The translations under genes and the position numbers were made by a program. A stretch of 64,000 bases of DNA from Marinifilum flexuosum (GTDB taxonomy: Bacteria; Bacteroidota; Bacteroidia; Bacteroidales; Marinifilaceae), in the NCBI RefSeq assembly GCF_003610555.1, contig NZ_RAPQ01000009.1, positions 186,001 through 250,000 on the forward strand, read 5' to 3'. Each line of letters opens with the position of its first letter. Position 1 is the first letter of the stretch. Below are positions 35,158 through 43,051 of this stretch, in pieces. The notes beneath the pieces were generated by a model. It saw only the letters and a program-made list of their open reading frames with translations. It was not told where the DNA came from and did no database searches.

Positions 35158-35256
35158 CCGATTCTTAAAAATTTACAATTTGTTAACATCGGATCAAGTA
35201 TAATACCACTCACTCCTCAATCTTTAACAGATTGAAAATCACACAGACAAACAAAA

Positions 35257-35290
35257 AAAAAGGTCCTTCTCGCAATGAGAAGGACCTTTT
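35257..35290 (-). terminator. Terminator of the alcohol-dehydrogenase operon
   Basis: AAGGTCCTTCTC and GAGAAGGACCTT form a 12-bp or longer stem around GCAAT. On the minus strand it is followed by a run of T (35252-35260). Confidence 0.85.
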
Positions 35291-35310
35291 CTGTAAATTA
35301 TCTTGATTGC

Positions 35311-36465
35311 TTACAATCTTGACTCTAATATTTCTGCAACATCTGCCGCTGCAACATCCGGTAACATTCCAACATAGCCACGCTCAATAAACCTTTTAGA
35401 AATGATATCAATGCTGTCTTGTCCTACCTTGTGATCTCCTAAACGAGTTGCAATGCCAACACTTTGGAAAAATTCTTCGGTTTTCTGAATTGCCAAAGTT
35501 TTTCTTTCTTCATCAGTCCCTTCCGTGATATTCCAAATTCGCTCAGCATACTGCAATAGTTTTTCGCCACGTTGCTCTTTTAATTTGGTCAATAGTCCAG
35601 GAAGTACAATTGCCAATGTTACGCCATGATCAATTCCATGGAAAGCTGTCAATTCATGACCAATCATATGAGTTGCCCAGTCACTCTTAACACCCATTCC
35701 AATCAATCCATTTAAAGCCATTGTAGCTGCCCACATTAAATTGGCTCTGTTTTCATAGTCAGGAGTTTCGCTAGCCATTGCTTTTGGCCCTTCCTCAATT
35801 AATGTCAACAATAATCCTTCAGCAAATCGATCCTGAACAGGAGAGTTCACTGGGTATGTCAAGTACTGCTCCATTACATGTACATAAGCATCAACAATAC
35901 CATTGGTAATCTGGCGCATTGGCAATGAGTAGGTTGTTTCCGGATCAAGAACTGAGAATTTTGGGAATAACAATGGATTTCCGAAAGCCAATTTCTCTTT
36001 GGTTGCAGCTTTGGTAATCACACCACCACTGTTCATTTCAGATCCTGTAGCTGCTAGAGTTAAAACAGCTCCTAAGTCTACTGCTTTTGTAATTTCAGCT
36101 CTTCTTGCCAAGATATCCCACTCATCTTCTCCCTCATAGTAAGTAGCTGCTGCAATAAATTTTGTTCCATCAAGAACAGAACCTCCACCTACAGGCAAAA
36201 GAAAATCTATACCTTCATTTCTTACAATCTCAACTGCTTTCATTAAGGTTTCGAAATGTGGGTTTGGCTCAATTCCACCAAATTCTGTGATGTCATAATC
36301 TTTCAAAGCTTCCATAACCTGATCGTAAACACCATTTTTCTTGATGCTACCACCACCATAGGTCATTAGAATTTTTGCCCCTTTAGGAATATGATTTCCT
36401 AGTTCTGCAATTTTACCTTTTCCAAACAGAATTTTTACTGGATTAAAAAAATCAAAATTTTCCAT
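35311..36465 (-). CDS. Iron-containing alcohol dehydrogenase (YqhD/BdhA-like)
   Basis: The 384-residue product is a group III iron-dependent alcohol dehydrogenase: FGKGKIAELG, GGGSIKKNG, PVGGGSVLDGTKFIA (NAD(P) binding), TLAATGSEMN, and the metal ligands in NGIVDAYVHVMEQY (Asp and His) and GHELTAFHGIDHG (His). The closest relatives are the NADPH-dependent aldehyde reductases YqhD and butanol dehydrogenases, which reduce short-chain and reactive aldehydes. It follows the DJ-1 gene by 20 bp, and a LysR gene is divergent from both. Confidence 0.93.
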   Translation of the reverse strand: MENFDFFNPVKILFGKGKIAELGNHIPKGAKILMTYGGGSIKKNGVYDQVMEALKDYDITEFGGIEPNPHFETLMKAVEIVRNEGIDFLLPVGGGSVLDGTKFIAAATYYEGEDEWDILARRAEITKAVDLGAVLTLAATGSEMNSGGVITKAATKEKLAFGNPLLFPKFSVLDPETTYSLPMRQITNGIVDAYVHVMEQYLTYPVNSPVQDRFAEGLLLTLIEEGPKAMASETPDYENRANLMWAATMALNGLIGMGVKSDWATHMIGHELTAFHGIDHGVTLAIVLPGLLTKLKEQRGEKLLQYAERIWNITEGTDEERKTLAIQKTEEFFQSVGIATRLGDHKVGQDSIDIISKRFIERGYVGMLPDVAAADVAEILESRL

Positions 36466-36485
36466 CTTATTAAGTTTAATTATTA

Positions 36486-37157
36486 CTATTTCTTTTTCAA
36501 TGCTTTTACAAGCTCTTTGGCCATTAATAAATCAGAAGCTGGATTTTGTCCGGTAATTAACCTTCCATCCACTACTACATATTCCTGCCAATTCGCCTTA
36601 CAAGAGTATATTGCACCTTTTTCTATTAATGCCGTTTCCAACAAGTAAGGCACTTTTTGATCTGTTCCTATTGCTACTTCTTCCTGGTTGCTGAATGCTG
36701 TAAGTTGTTTGCCATTTACCAAATAACTTCCATCATTTAGTTTTACATTTAGTAATCCTGCCCCACCATGACAAACGGCACAAACCACCCCTTCATTCTC
36801 ATAAATTTCTGAAGCTATTTTTGCGATATCTTCATCAAAAGGGATGTCGAATACAGCTCCATGACCTCCTGGAAAATAAATGGCATCGTAGTTTTTTGCA
36901 GAAATATCTTTGGGATGATAGGAGTTCAAAAACTTATGCCTGGCATCTTTGTCTTTAAAAAAGGATTTTACTTTCGCATCATCCAAATCCAATTGTTTAA
37001 CAGGAACTTCTCCTCCTTTGGGTGATACAAAATCAATTTCAATTCCATTTTTTATCAAATGAAAATATGGAAGGGCTACCTCAAGAACGTAACATCCCGA
37101 CTCCCATCCTTTTTCATCTTTAAAATGACTTGTTAATGCAAATAAAACTTTGGCCAT
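36486..37157 (-). CDS. DJ-1/PfpI-family protein (Hsp31/glyoxalase III-like)
   Basis: The 223-residue product has the DJ-1/PfpI fold with the reactive cysteine elbow AVCHGGAG (Cys129, His130), FPGGHGAVFDIP, and WESGCYVLEVALPYFHL near the start that is typical of Hsp31-type members (Glu19). These act as protein deglycases, holding chaperones or glutathione-free glyoxalases on methylglyoxal. It is the first gene of an operon with an aldehyde reductase, which supports a role in aldehyde detoxification. Confidence 0.88.
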   Translation of the reverse strand: MAKVLFALTSHFKDEKGWESGCYVLEVALPYFHLIKNGIEIDFVSPKGGEVPVKQLDLDDAKVKSFFKDKDARHKFLNSYHPKDISAKNYDAIYFPGGHGAVFDIPFDEDIAKIASEIYENEGVVCAVCHGGAGLLNVKLNDGSYLVNGKQLTAFSNQEEVAIGTDQKVPYLLETALIEKGAIYSCKANWQEYVVVDGRLITGQNPASDLLMAKELVKALKKK

Positions 37158-37178
37158 ACTTTTAAATTATTTTCACAA

Positions 37179-37209
37179 CAAAGGTATGCCTCATTTTTGT
37201 ATTAATAAA
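37179..37209 (-). promoter_or_regulatory. Promoter of the DJ-1/alcohol dehydrogenase operon
   Basis: On the minus strand TTTA (37206-37209), 19 bp, TACCTTTG (37179-37186). The -7 box is perfect, and the start codon is 22 bp beyond. Confidence 0.6.
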
Positions 37210-37234
37210 CTTATTCTTTTTATACATTTGTATA
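37196..37234 (+). promoter_or_regulatory. lysR-type gene promoter and palindromic operator
   Basis: TTTG (37196-37199) and a perfect -7 box TACATTTG (37223-37230) are 23 bp apart. The -7 box lies inside the palindrome TATACA-TT-TGTATA (37221-37234), a good candidate binding site for the LysR protein and for autoregulation. The promoter overlaps the divergent one at 37179-37209. Confidence 0.5.
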
Positions 37235-37251
37235 AATAAATTTATAGATAT

Positions 37252-38160
37252 ATGGTAAATCTGGAATGGTACAGGACATTTAAAGCGATATATGAACAGG
37301 GAACATTAACAGGAGCGGCAGAAATCCTACTCATCACCCAACCAGGTGTAAGTCAACAACTCACCGCACTTGAAACTTATATGGGAGTTAAGCTATTCGA
37401 GCGAAAACCCAGAAAAATGTTACCTACTCCTCATGGAATACAACTTTACAACCAAGTTGAAGAAGCCATATTGCAATTGGAAAAAACCGAAGAAAATTTC
37501 AAGCGAAAAAGCTTAATCAATCGTCCTACCGCCAGGGTAGGCATGTCGATCGAAATGTTTAACCATGCTTTCGCCAATATTCTGGATGATCTGGAAATGA
37601 ATGTTGAGTTTACCTTTGGGGAATATGAAGATCTTCAAGCCAAACTATTTGCCAAAAAATTGGATTTAACCATCACCACACTGCACCACAACTACCAAAA
37701 TATCGAATACAAACACTTTTGCCAGGAGGCATTACTATTGGTAAGCAGCAAGCATTTGGACACCATTCCATTTAACCGATACATTTACGAGAAAAAATTA
37801 GATGAAGCTGAAAAGTGGCTAAGCCAGCAAAATTGGTATTCCTACACTTACAAAATGGAAACCATTAAATCGTTTTGGATGCAGAACTTTAAGAAAAAGC
37901 CTTATTTTAAACCTCGTTATGTGATTCCCAATTTAAGTGGGATGCTACAATCAATTCAGTTGAACAAGGGGATTTGTATATTGCCTTCGAGTTTATGCCA
38001 GGAATTATTGGATGAAAAAGAAATTATTGAAGTTTGGCAAGGTATAGAAACCACATACTACAATAAATATTTTGCTCTAAATACACAAAGCAAGAACCTG
38101 AAACAGGCAGAAGAAATCATAGAAATCATTATTAATAACAATACATGTAAAACTCATTAA
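37252..38160 (+). CDS. LysR-family transcriptional regulator
   Basis: The 302-residue product has the N-terminal LysR winged helix (LEWYRTFKAIYEQGTLTGAAEILLITQPGVSQQLTALETYMGVKLFERKPRKM, spanning about residues 4-57) and a C-terminal ligand-binding region. It is transcribed away from the DJ-1/alcohol dehydrogenase operon from overlapping promoters, the usual arrangement for a LysR activator and its target. An aldehyde or related metabolite may be the inducer; this is inference. Confidence 0.9.
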   Translation: MVNLEWYRTFKAIYEQGTLTGAAEILLITQPGVSQQLTALETYMGVKLFERKPRKMLPTPHGIQLYNQVEEAILQLEKTEENFKRKSLINRPTARVGMSIEMFNHAFANILDDLEMNVEFTFGEYEDLQAKLFAKKLDLTITTLHHNYQNIEYKHFCQEALLLVSSKHLDTIPFNRYIYEKKLDEAEKWLSQQNWYSYTYKMETIKSFWMQNFKKKPYFKPRYVIPNLSGMLQSIQLNKGICILPSSLCQELLDEKEIIEVWQGIETTYYNKYFALNTQSKNLKQAEEIIEIIINNNTCKTH

Positions 38161-38161
38161 T

Positions 38162-38515
38162 ATGAAGAAAATTTATCATTTAAGCAGTTGCTCAACTTGC
38201 CAGAGAATTATAAAAGAATTGGATATTGATTCAAATTTTGAACTGCAGGATATTAAAACGCAAAAAATAACTGAGGTGCAGTTGGAGGAAATGAAAGATC
38301 TAAGTGGATCGTATGAAAGTTTATTTAGCAGACGAGCCATGAAGTATAAAGAACTTGGCTTAAAAGAAAAGGTTTTAAGTGAGGATGATTACAGAGATTA
38401 TATCCTATCAGAGTACACATTTTTAAAACGTCCGGTACTTTTGATTGATGGAGAAATATTTGTCGGCAACGCAAAAAAAACGGTTGAGAATGCCAAAAAA
38501 GCATTGGTCAAGTAG
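38162..38515 (+). CDS. ArsC/Spx-family thioredoxin-fold protein
   Basis: The 117-residue product belongs to the ArsC (YffB/Spx) family: HLSSCSTCQRIIKEL near the start with C10-x-x-C13, then IKTQKITEVQLEEM, LFSRRAMKYKELGL and FLKRPVLLIDGEIFVGN. Members include glutaredoxin-coupled arsenate reductases and regulators such as Spx. It starts 2 bp after the lysR stop, so the two are co-transcribed. It is not part of the ars operon, and arsenate reduction is not implied; a redox role is more likely. Confidence 0.82.
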   Translation: MKKIYHLSSCSTCQRIIKELDIDSNFELQDIKTQKITEVQLEEMKDLSGSYESLFSRRAMKYKELGLKEKVLSEDDYRDYILSEYTFLKRPVLLIDGEIFVGNAKKTVENAKKALVK

Positions 38516-38641
38516 TAAAACGACAGAGGAATCTATTTTGTATTTTTCTGATTTAGTAATAACTTATGCAGTGCATAAAAATTAAATAAGGTGCAATTTG
38601 CATCTTTTTTCGTTCTATCGGTAACCTTAAAACTTTTACTT

Positions 38642-38986
38642 ATGCCATATTTAAAAGTTCAGACCAACCAAAGTTTCTCTAGCAAGAAACAACAAAGTTT
38701 TTTAAAAGAAAGCTCCGCATTAATCTCATTTGAACTGGGGAAACCTGAAAAGTATGTAATGACAGCTTTCGAGTCCAAAATCGAGATGACACTAGGAGGC
38801 TCAGAAGAACCTGTTGTATTTCTCCAGTTAAAAAGCATTGGTTTACCAGATACAAAAACCAAAGATTTATCAAGCAAATTTGCCAGTTTGGTTGAGGAAC
38901 AGCTTAAAATTCCTAAAGATCGTGTTTACATTGAATTTATGGATGTACCCAGAGGTTTCTGGGGATGGAATGGTATTTTGTTTTAA
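38642..38986 (+). CDS. MIF/tautomerase-superfamily protein
   Basis: From the ATG at 38642 the product is 114 residues and begins M-P-Y-L-K-V, with the family's catalytic Pro2 (the longer frame from a GTG at 38591 would bury it). Other MIF features are SALISFELGKPEKYVMTAF, PVVFLQLKSIG and VYIEFMDVPRGFWGWNG. Members are trimeric tautomerases. In bacteria their substrate is mostly unknown. Its downstream gap leads to the lysine operon leader. Confidence 0.85.
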   Translation: MPYLKVQTNQSFSSKKQQSFLKESSALISFELGKPEKYVMTAFESKIEMTLGGSEEPVVFLQLKSIGLPDTKTKDLSSKFASLVEEQLKIPKDRVYIEFMDVPRGFWGWNGILF

Positions 38987-39054
38987 AAATATCAATGCCT
39001 ATTTCGTGCAAAAATAAAATTTCAGTTAATATTTTAACAATTAGATAAATTTTT

Positions 39055-39085
39055 ATTGTTTTTATAAAAAATTTATACACCTTTA
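39055..39085 (+). promoter_or_regulatory. Candidate promoter of the lysine operon leader
   Basis: ATTG (39055-39058), a 19-bp spacer, CACCTTTA (39078-39085) resemble -33 TTTG and -7 TAnnTTTG. The leader ATG lies 28 bp beyond the -7 box. Confidence 0.45.
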
Positions 39086-39112
39086 CATCCGAAATAAAAA
39101 TTGACGGTACAG

Positions 39113-39175
39113 ATGAGATTTACATTTAAATACAAGAAGCAGAATAAACGCAATAAACAGTTGTTGTTTGTGTAA
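39113..39175 (+). CDS. Lysine-rich leader peptide of the lysC-lysA operon
   Basis: A 20-codon frame, ATG at 39113 to TAA at 39175, contains five Lys codons within ten residues (KYKKQNKRNK). It is followed after 33 bp by a strong terminator and then by the lysine pathway genes. This is the layout of a ribosome-mediated attenuator: when charged tRNA-Lys is scarce the ribosome stalls on the Lys codons and the terminator does not form. TTGTAGAA at 39178-39185 resembles the left arm of the terminator (CTGCAGAA) and could pair with its right arm as the anti-terminator. Confidence 0.65.
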   Translation: MRFTFKYKKQNKRNKQLLFV

Positions 39176-39208
39176 TCTTGTAGAATAATGTAAAGCTTAA
39201 AAATATAG

Positions 39209-39238
39209 AAGCCTGCAGAAATTCTGCAGGCTTTTTTT
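39209..39238 (+). terminator. Attenuator terminator upstream of lysC
   Basis: AAGCCTGCAGAA (39209-39220) pairs with TTCTGCAGGCTT (39222-39233) around a single central base, and a run of seven T follows. It lies 88 bp before the lysC start, after the MIF gene and leader peptide. Confidence 0.88.
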
Positions 39239-39326
39239 AAACTCATCAATTCAATTATAAAATATCAATAAAAGCGAAACAAATAAACTCCCATTCAATT
39301 GGGATAACAAATTAAACTATTAACCA

Positions 39327-40637
39327 ATGAAAGTTTTAAAGTTTGGCGGTACTTCAGTCGGATCTCCTGAAAGAATTCAGAATTTGGCTCAATTGGTTCA
39401 GTGCGACGAACCAGTTATCATCGTTTTATCAGCTATGGCAGGAACCACAAATGCCCTGGTTGAGATCACTGAACTCCTTTATCGAAAGGAGATGGAAAAA
39501 GCAAGTGAGCAAATCAGTAAGCTGGAGGAACAGTATCGAAAACGAATCGAAGAATTATTTACCACAGAAGATTTCAGAAGCAAAGGAAACGAGTTAATTA
39601 CTTCGCATTTTAATTACATCAAAAACTTTGTAAACAGAAGTTTTACTGCATTGCAGGAAAAGGCCATATTGGCTCAAGGTGAGTTAATTTCTACTGCCAT
39701 GTTCCATTATTATTTATCGGAAATTGGTGTTGATTCTGCGTTTTTACCAGCTTTAAACTTTATGAGAATCGATAAAGATGGTGAACCTGATTATTTCTAT
39801 ATACAGGAGAATCTGGAACGAATTCTTGCTGAAGAATCGGAACACAAATTATTTATTACTCAAGGATTTATTTGTAGAAATGCCTATGGAGAAGTAGACA
39901 ATTTAAAAAGAGGTGGAAGCGATTACACAGCCTCATTAATCGGTTCTGTTTTGCAGGTTGATGAAGTTCAAATATGGACTGACATTGATGGTTTCCACAA
40001 TAACGATCCAAGATATGTTGAGAACACATCTGCCTTAAAGCAATTGTCTTTTGATGAAGCGGCCGAGCTGGCATATTTCGGTGCAAAAATCATGCACCCA
40101 TCCAGCATTATGCCATGTAAGTTAAAGAGTGTTCCGGTGAGATTAAAAAATACGCTGAGTCCTGAGGAAGAAGGTACCTTAATTACCGACGATGAAACCG
40201 GTAAAGGAATTAAAGCCATTGCTGCAAAAGATGGAATTACCGCTGTGAAAATCAAATCTGGTCGAATGCTTTTGGCCTATGGTTTTTTAAGAAAAGTGTT
40301 TGAAATATTTGAAATCTATAAAACACCTATCGATATGATTACAACATCGGAGGTGGCTATTTCTTTAACCATTGATGATGAAAGTAGACTTAAAGAAATT
40401 GAATCGGAATTGGTAAAATTCGGAAATGTCGAAATTGATGAAAACCAATCGATCATTTGTATTGTTGGTGATTTTATTTCAGAGTCGACAGGAAGTGCTA
40501 AAAAAGTACTGGAAGCATTGGAAAACATTCCTCTCAGAATGATTTCTTACGGAGGTAGCAAGCACAATATATCTGTTCTTGTTAATCAAGAAGATAAAGT
40601 GTCGGCATTACAAGCTTTAAGCAGAAATTTGTTTTAG
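39327..40637 (+). CDS. lysC: Aspartate kinase, monofunctional
   Basis: The 436-residue product begins with the kinase signature KVLKFGGTSVGSPERI and includes LSAMAGTTNALVEIT, GSDYTASLIGSVLQV and WTDIDGFHNNDPR. Two C-terminal ACT-type regulatory domains (about 285-436) include TAVKIKSGRML and FLRKVFEIFEIYKTPIDMITTSEVAISLTID. It phosphorylates aspartate at the first step to lysine, threonine and methionine. There is no homoserine dehydrogenase fusion. The ACT domains suggest lysine feedback. It is 28 bp upstream of lysA and probably shares its transcript, under the leader-peptide attenuator. Confidence 0.93.
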   Translation: MKVLKFGGTSVGSPERIQNLAQLVQCDEPVIIVLSAMAGTTNALVEITELLYRKEMEKASEQISKLEEQYRKRIEELFTTEDFRSKGNELITSHFNYIKNFVNRSFTALQEKAILAQGELISTAMFHYYLSEIGVDSAFLPALNFMRIDKDGEPDYFYIQENLERILAEESEHKLFITQGFICRNAYGEVDNLKRGGSDYTASLIGSVLQVDEVQIWTDIDGFHNNDPRYVENTSALKQLSFDEAAELAYFGAKIMHPSSIMPCKLKSVPVRLKNTLSPEEEGTLITDDETGKGIKAIAAKDGITAVKIKSGRMLLAYGFLRKVFEIFEIYKTPIDMITTSEVAISLTIDDESRLKEIESELVKFGNVEIDENQSIICIVGDFISESTGSAKKVLEALENIPLRMISYGGSKHNISVLVNQEDKVSALQALSRNLF

Positions 40638-40665
40638 ATTTTTACATTCAAAATTTAATTGAATC

Positions 40666-41820
40666 ATGTTCAACAGTACAAGAATAGATCAATTCAAAAA
40701 TATTCCCACTCCATTTTATTATTACAATATGGAGTTATTAGAAAACACCTTGAATCTTATCAAAACCGAAACTTCAAGGTATGGATATCATATTCATTAT
40801 GCAGTTAAGGCAAATGCCAATCCTAAAATCATGAAACTAATTCAAACCTACGGATTTGGTGCTGATTGCGTAAGTGGAAACGAAATTACAAGATCGCTGG
40901 AAACCGGTTATACAGCTGACAAGATTGTTTATGCGGGTGTAGGAAAATCAGATCGGGAAATTCTAACGGCTCTTGAAGCTGGCATTTTCTGCTTCAACTG
41001 TGAATCGATTCCGGAAATCGAATTAATCAATGAATTGGCAGCGCAAACAAATAAAACTGCAAAAATTGCCATACGAATCAATCCTAATGTTAACGCCAAT
41101 ACACATCATTACATTACCACAGGAATTGAGGAAAATAAGTTTGGAATTAACCGTTGGGAATTCGAATCGGTTCTGGAAACACTTGAACAATCAAAAAATA
41201 TTGAATTGATTGGTTTGCATTTTCATATCGGTTCTCAGATTACTGATTTAAGTGTTTTTAAAGGTCTTTGTCTTAGAATTAATGAGATTCAAGAGTGGTT
41301 CAAAGAACGTCAGATATTGGTTAATCATATTAATGTTGGAGGCGGATTTGGTGTAGATTACAAAGATCCTGATGAAAATCCTATTCCTGATTTTGTTACT
41401 TTTTTCGGAATCTTTAATGAGTTTTTAAACCTTAATCCTAACCAGGAATTGCATTTCGAATTGGGTAGATCAGTAGTTGCACAATGTGGTAGTTTAATTT
41501 CCAAAGTCTTGTATGTAAAAAACGGTGTAAATACAAAATTTGCCATACTCGATGCTGGAATGACTGAGCTATTGCGTCCAGCACTGTATCAGGCATATCA
41601 TAAAATTGAAAACATCAGTTCCAATGGCGAAGAAGATATTTATGATGTAGTTGGTCCTATCTGCGAATCATCCGATTGTTTTGGTAAGGCAGTTAGTTTA
41701 CCCTCTACAAAACGAAACGATTTTATTGCGCTCCGTACAGCAGGAGCTTATGGCGAAGCAATGGCTTCAAGATACAATCTTAGAGATATAGCAGATTCTG
41801 TTTTCTCTAACGAATTGTAG
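40666..41820 (+). CDS. lysA: Diaminopimelate decarboxylase
   Basis: The 384-residue product is a PLP fold-III decarboxylase. The PLP lysine is Lys48 in HYAVKANANPKI; also visible are GADCVSGNEI, GLHFHIGSQITDLSVF, NVGGGFGVDYKDP (phosphate-binding glycine loop), LELGRSVVAQCGSL and CESSDCFGK with the active-site Cys. It removes CO2 from meso-diaminopimelate to give lysine, the last step of the pathway. It pairs with aspartate kinase, the first step, in one operon. Confidence 0.93.
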   Translation: MFNSTRIDQFKNIPTPFYYYNMELLENTLNLIKTETSRYGYHIHYAVKANANPKIMKLIQTYGFGADCVSGNEITRSLETGYTADKIVYAGVGKSDREILTALEAGIFCFNCESIPEIELINELAAQTNKTAKIAIRINPNVNANTHHYITTGIEENKFGINRWEFESVLETLEQSKNIELIGLHFHIGSQITDLSVFKGLCLRINEIQEWFKERQILVNHINVGGGFGVDYKDPDENPIPDFVTFFGIFNEFLNLNPNQELHFELGRSVVAQCGSLISKVLYVKNGVNTKFAILDAGMTELLRPALYQAYHKIENISSNGEEDIYDVVGPICESSDCFGKAVSLPSTKRNDFIALRTAGAYGEAMASRYNLRDIADSVFSNEL

Positions 41821-41843
41821 TGTGAATTATTAGTTTGGATACA

Positions 41844-41874
41844 AAGGCAATATTCTACGGAGTATTGCCTTCTT
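41844..41874. terminator. Terminator between lysA and the barrel gene
   Basis: AGGCAATATTC and GAGTATTGCCT pair with one mismatch around a short loop. TCTTTATTT follows on the plus strand. It serves the lysC-lysA transcript and may also serve the converging gene. Confidence 0.65.
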
Positions 41875-42965
41875 TATTTAATCCCAACTTTTCTTAGCAA
41901 TGATTTTGATGGTACAACAAACAAGGTAAGATTATAAAACATCCCTCCCTTGGCATAAGAATCAATGATATTGTTCTCGCTGGTTAATTTACTCCCCGAT
42001 AAACTAAGAACGTGTTTCTTATTGGTTACATCAAAATTAATATTGCTTCTATATCCACTTTCTAGTGATAACCAAAGCCAATCAGTTATTCCCTTTTCTA
42101 TCTCAAGTGAAAAATTAACATCCGATCTTCTAAATTCTAAGGTTTTAAAATCACTTAATGCCGGACCATTCGATTTTGTGTTATCATCACCCAGTTGTTC
42201 GTCGAAATGAATACTATAACTTCCTCCTTTTAAATAGGCTTTAGCACTGATAAAACAAAGTTCCGATGGTTGATAGCGCAATTTCACTTTTGCAGGAAGA
42301 AAGGCATCTACTCCCCATTTATCCGCAAAAGTATGTTTGTACACAAAAGTTGGAAAAACCAGTGGATCACCAAATGTATAAGAGAATGCAACACCTAGTC
42401 CCCAGGATTTATATTTATTTATTTTCCAGCCTATAACTGGAGAAATTTCCATTTTTAAAAAAGTATATTTGCTTACATCACGAATATGATCTTTCCAGTA
42501 ATCTCCTTTTAATTTCGCATTAAAACGAAGCATAAAATATCTATTTCTTTTCCATTGGGTCATCAAGTAAAAACTTCCACCCAAACTCTTCATATTTTTA
42601 TCATGCAACTGCCTATAAAAAGGATAACTTATATTTTTACTATCCTGAAAGTGAATTTCTTCATCACTATACTCTATACTCCCGGCAATTTTCAGATTCT
42701 TTTTTATTGATATCGGGAAACGTAGTTTAGTTTTAAATATTCGATTGTAATCAATTTTTCCTTTTCCATCTCCATAAATTTCTGATTTAGATCCCACTCC
42801 AAAGCCTGTAATTCCAGTATAAGATGCCTCATAGCCCCGAACAGGACCACTTCCTACAACACTAGGATTCCAATCATATTTGGTAGTATCAGAACTAAAC
42901 TGTGCAACAGCTAAATGACATGATACCAGAAACAAAAACAATATTAATAGATTCCTTATATCCAT
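41874..42965 (-). CDS. Outer-membrane beta-barrel protein (DUF6268-like)
   Basis: The 363-residue product has a signal peptide (FLVSCHLAVAQ) and about twelve alternating amphipathic strands (RYFMLRFNAKLKGDYW, FLKMEISPVIGWKI, WGLGVAFSYTF, KVKLRYQP, FSLEIEKGITDWLWLSLESGYRSNINF) ending in an aromatic/basic tail. The pattern resembles DUF6268-type outer-membrane barrels. I cannot verify the family by alignment. The function is unknown. It is 87 bp beyond the patatin gene on the same strand, so it may be co-transcribed with it. Confidence 0.65.
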   Translation of the reverse strand: MDIRNLLILFLFLVSCHLAVAQFSSDTTKYDWNPSVVGSGPVRGYEASYTGITGFGVGSKSEIYGDGKGKIDYNRIFKTKLRFPISIKKNLKIAGSIEYSDEEIHFQDSKNISYPFYRQLHDKNMKSLGGSFYLMTQWKRNRYFMLRFNAKLKGDYWKDHIRDVSKYTFLKMEISPVIGWKINKYKSWGLGVAFSYTFGDPLVFPTFVYKHTFADKWGVDAFLPAKVKLRYQPSELCFISAKAYLKGGSYSIHFDEQLGDDNTKSNGPALSDFKTLEFRRSDVNFSLEIEKGITDWLWLSLESGYRSNINFDVTNKKHVLSLSGSKLTSENNIIDSYAKGGMFYNLTLFVVPSKSLLRKVGIK

Positions 42966-43051
42966 GAAGTGCAGTTTTTCCTAATAAAAAACATGATTGA
43001 TTAATTGATACAAAACGAAATAGTTTTTGATTTATTGCAATTCTAGTTAGC

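Noticed and set aside
38162-38515. Assigning the ArsC/Spx-type gene to the arsenic operon
   Set aside because: It is in the lysR transcript 3 kb away. The ars operon already has a complete thioredoxin-type arsC.
38990-39326. Lysine riboswitch upstream of lysC
   Set aside because: The short region is taken up by a Lys-rich leader frame and a terminator, and I see no multi-helix aptamer core.
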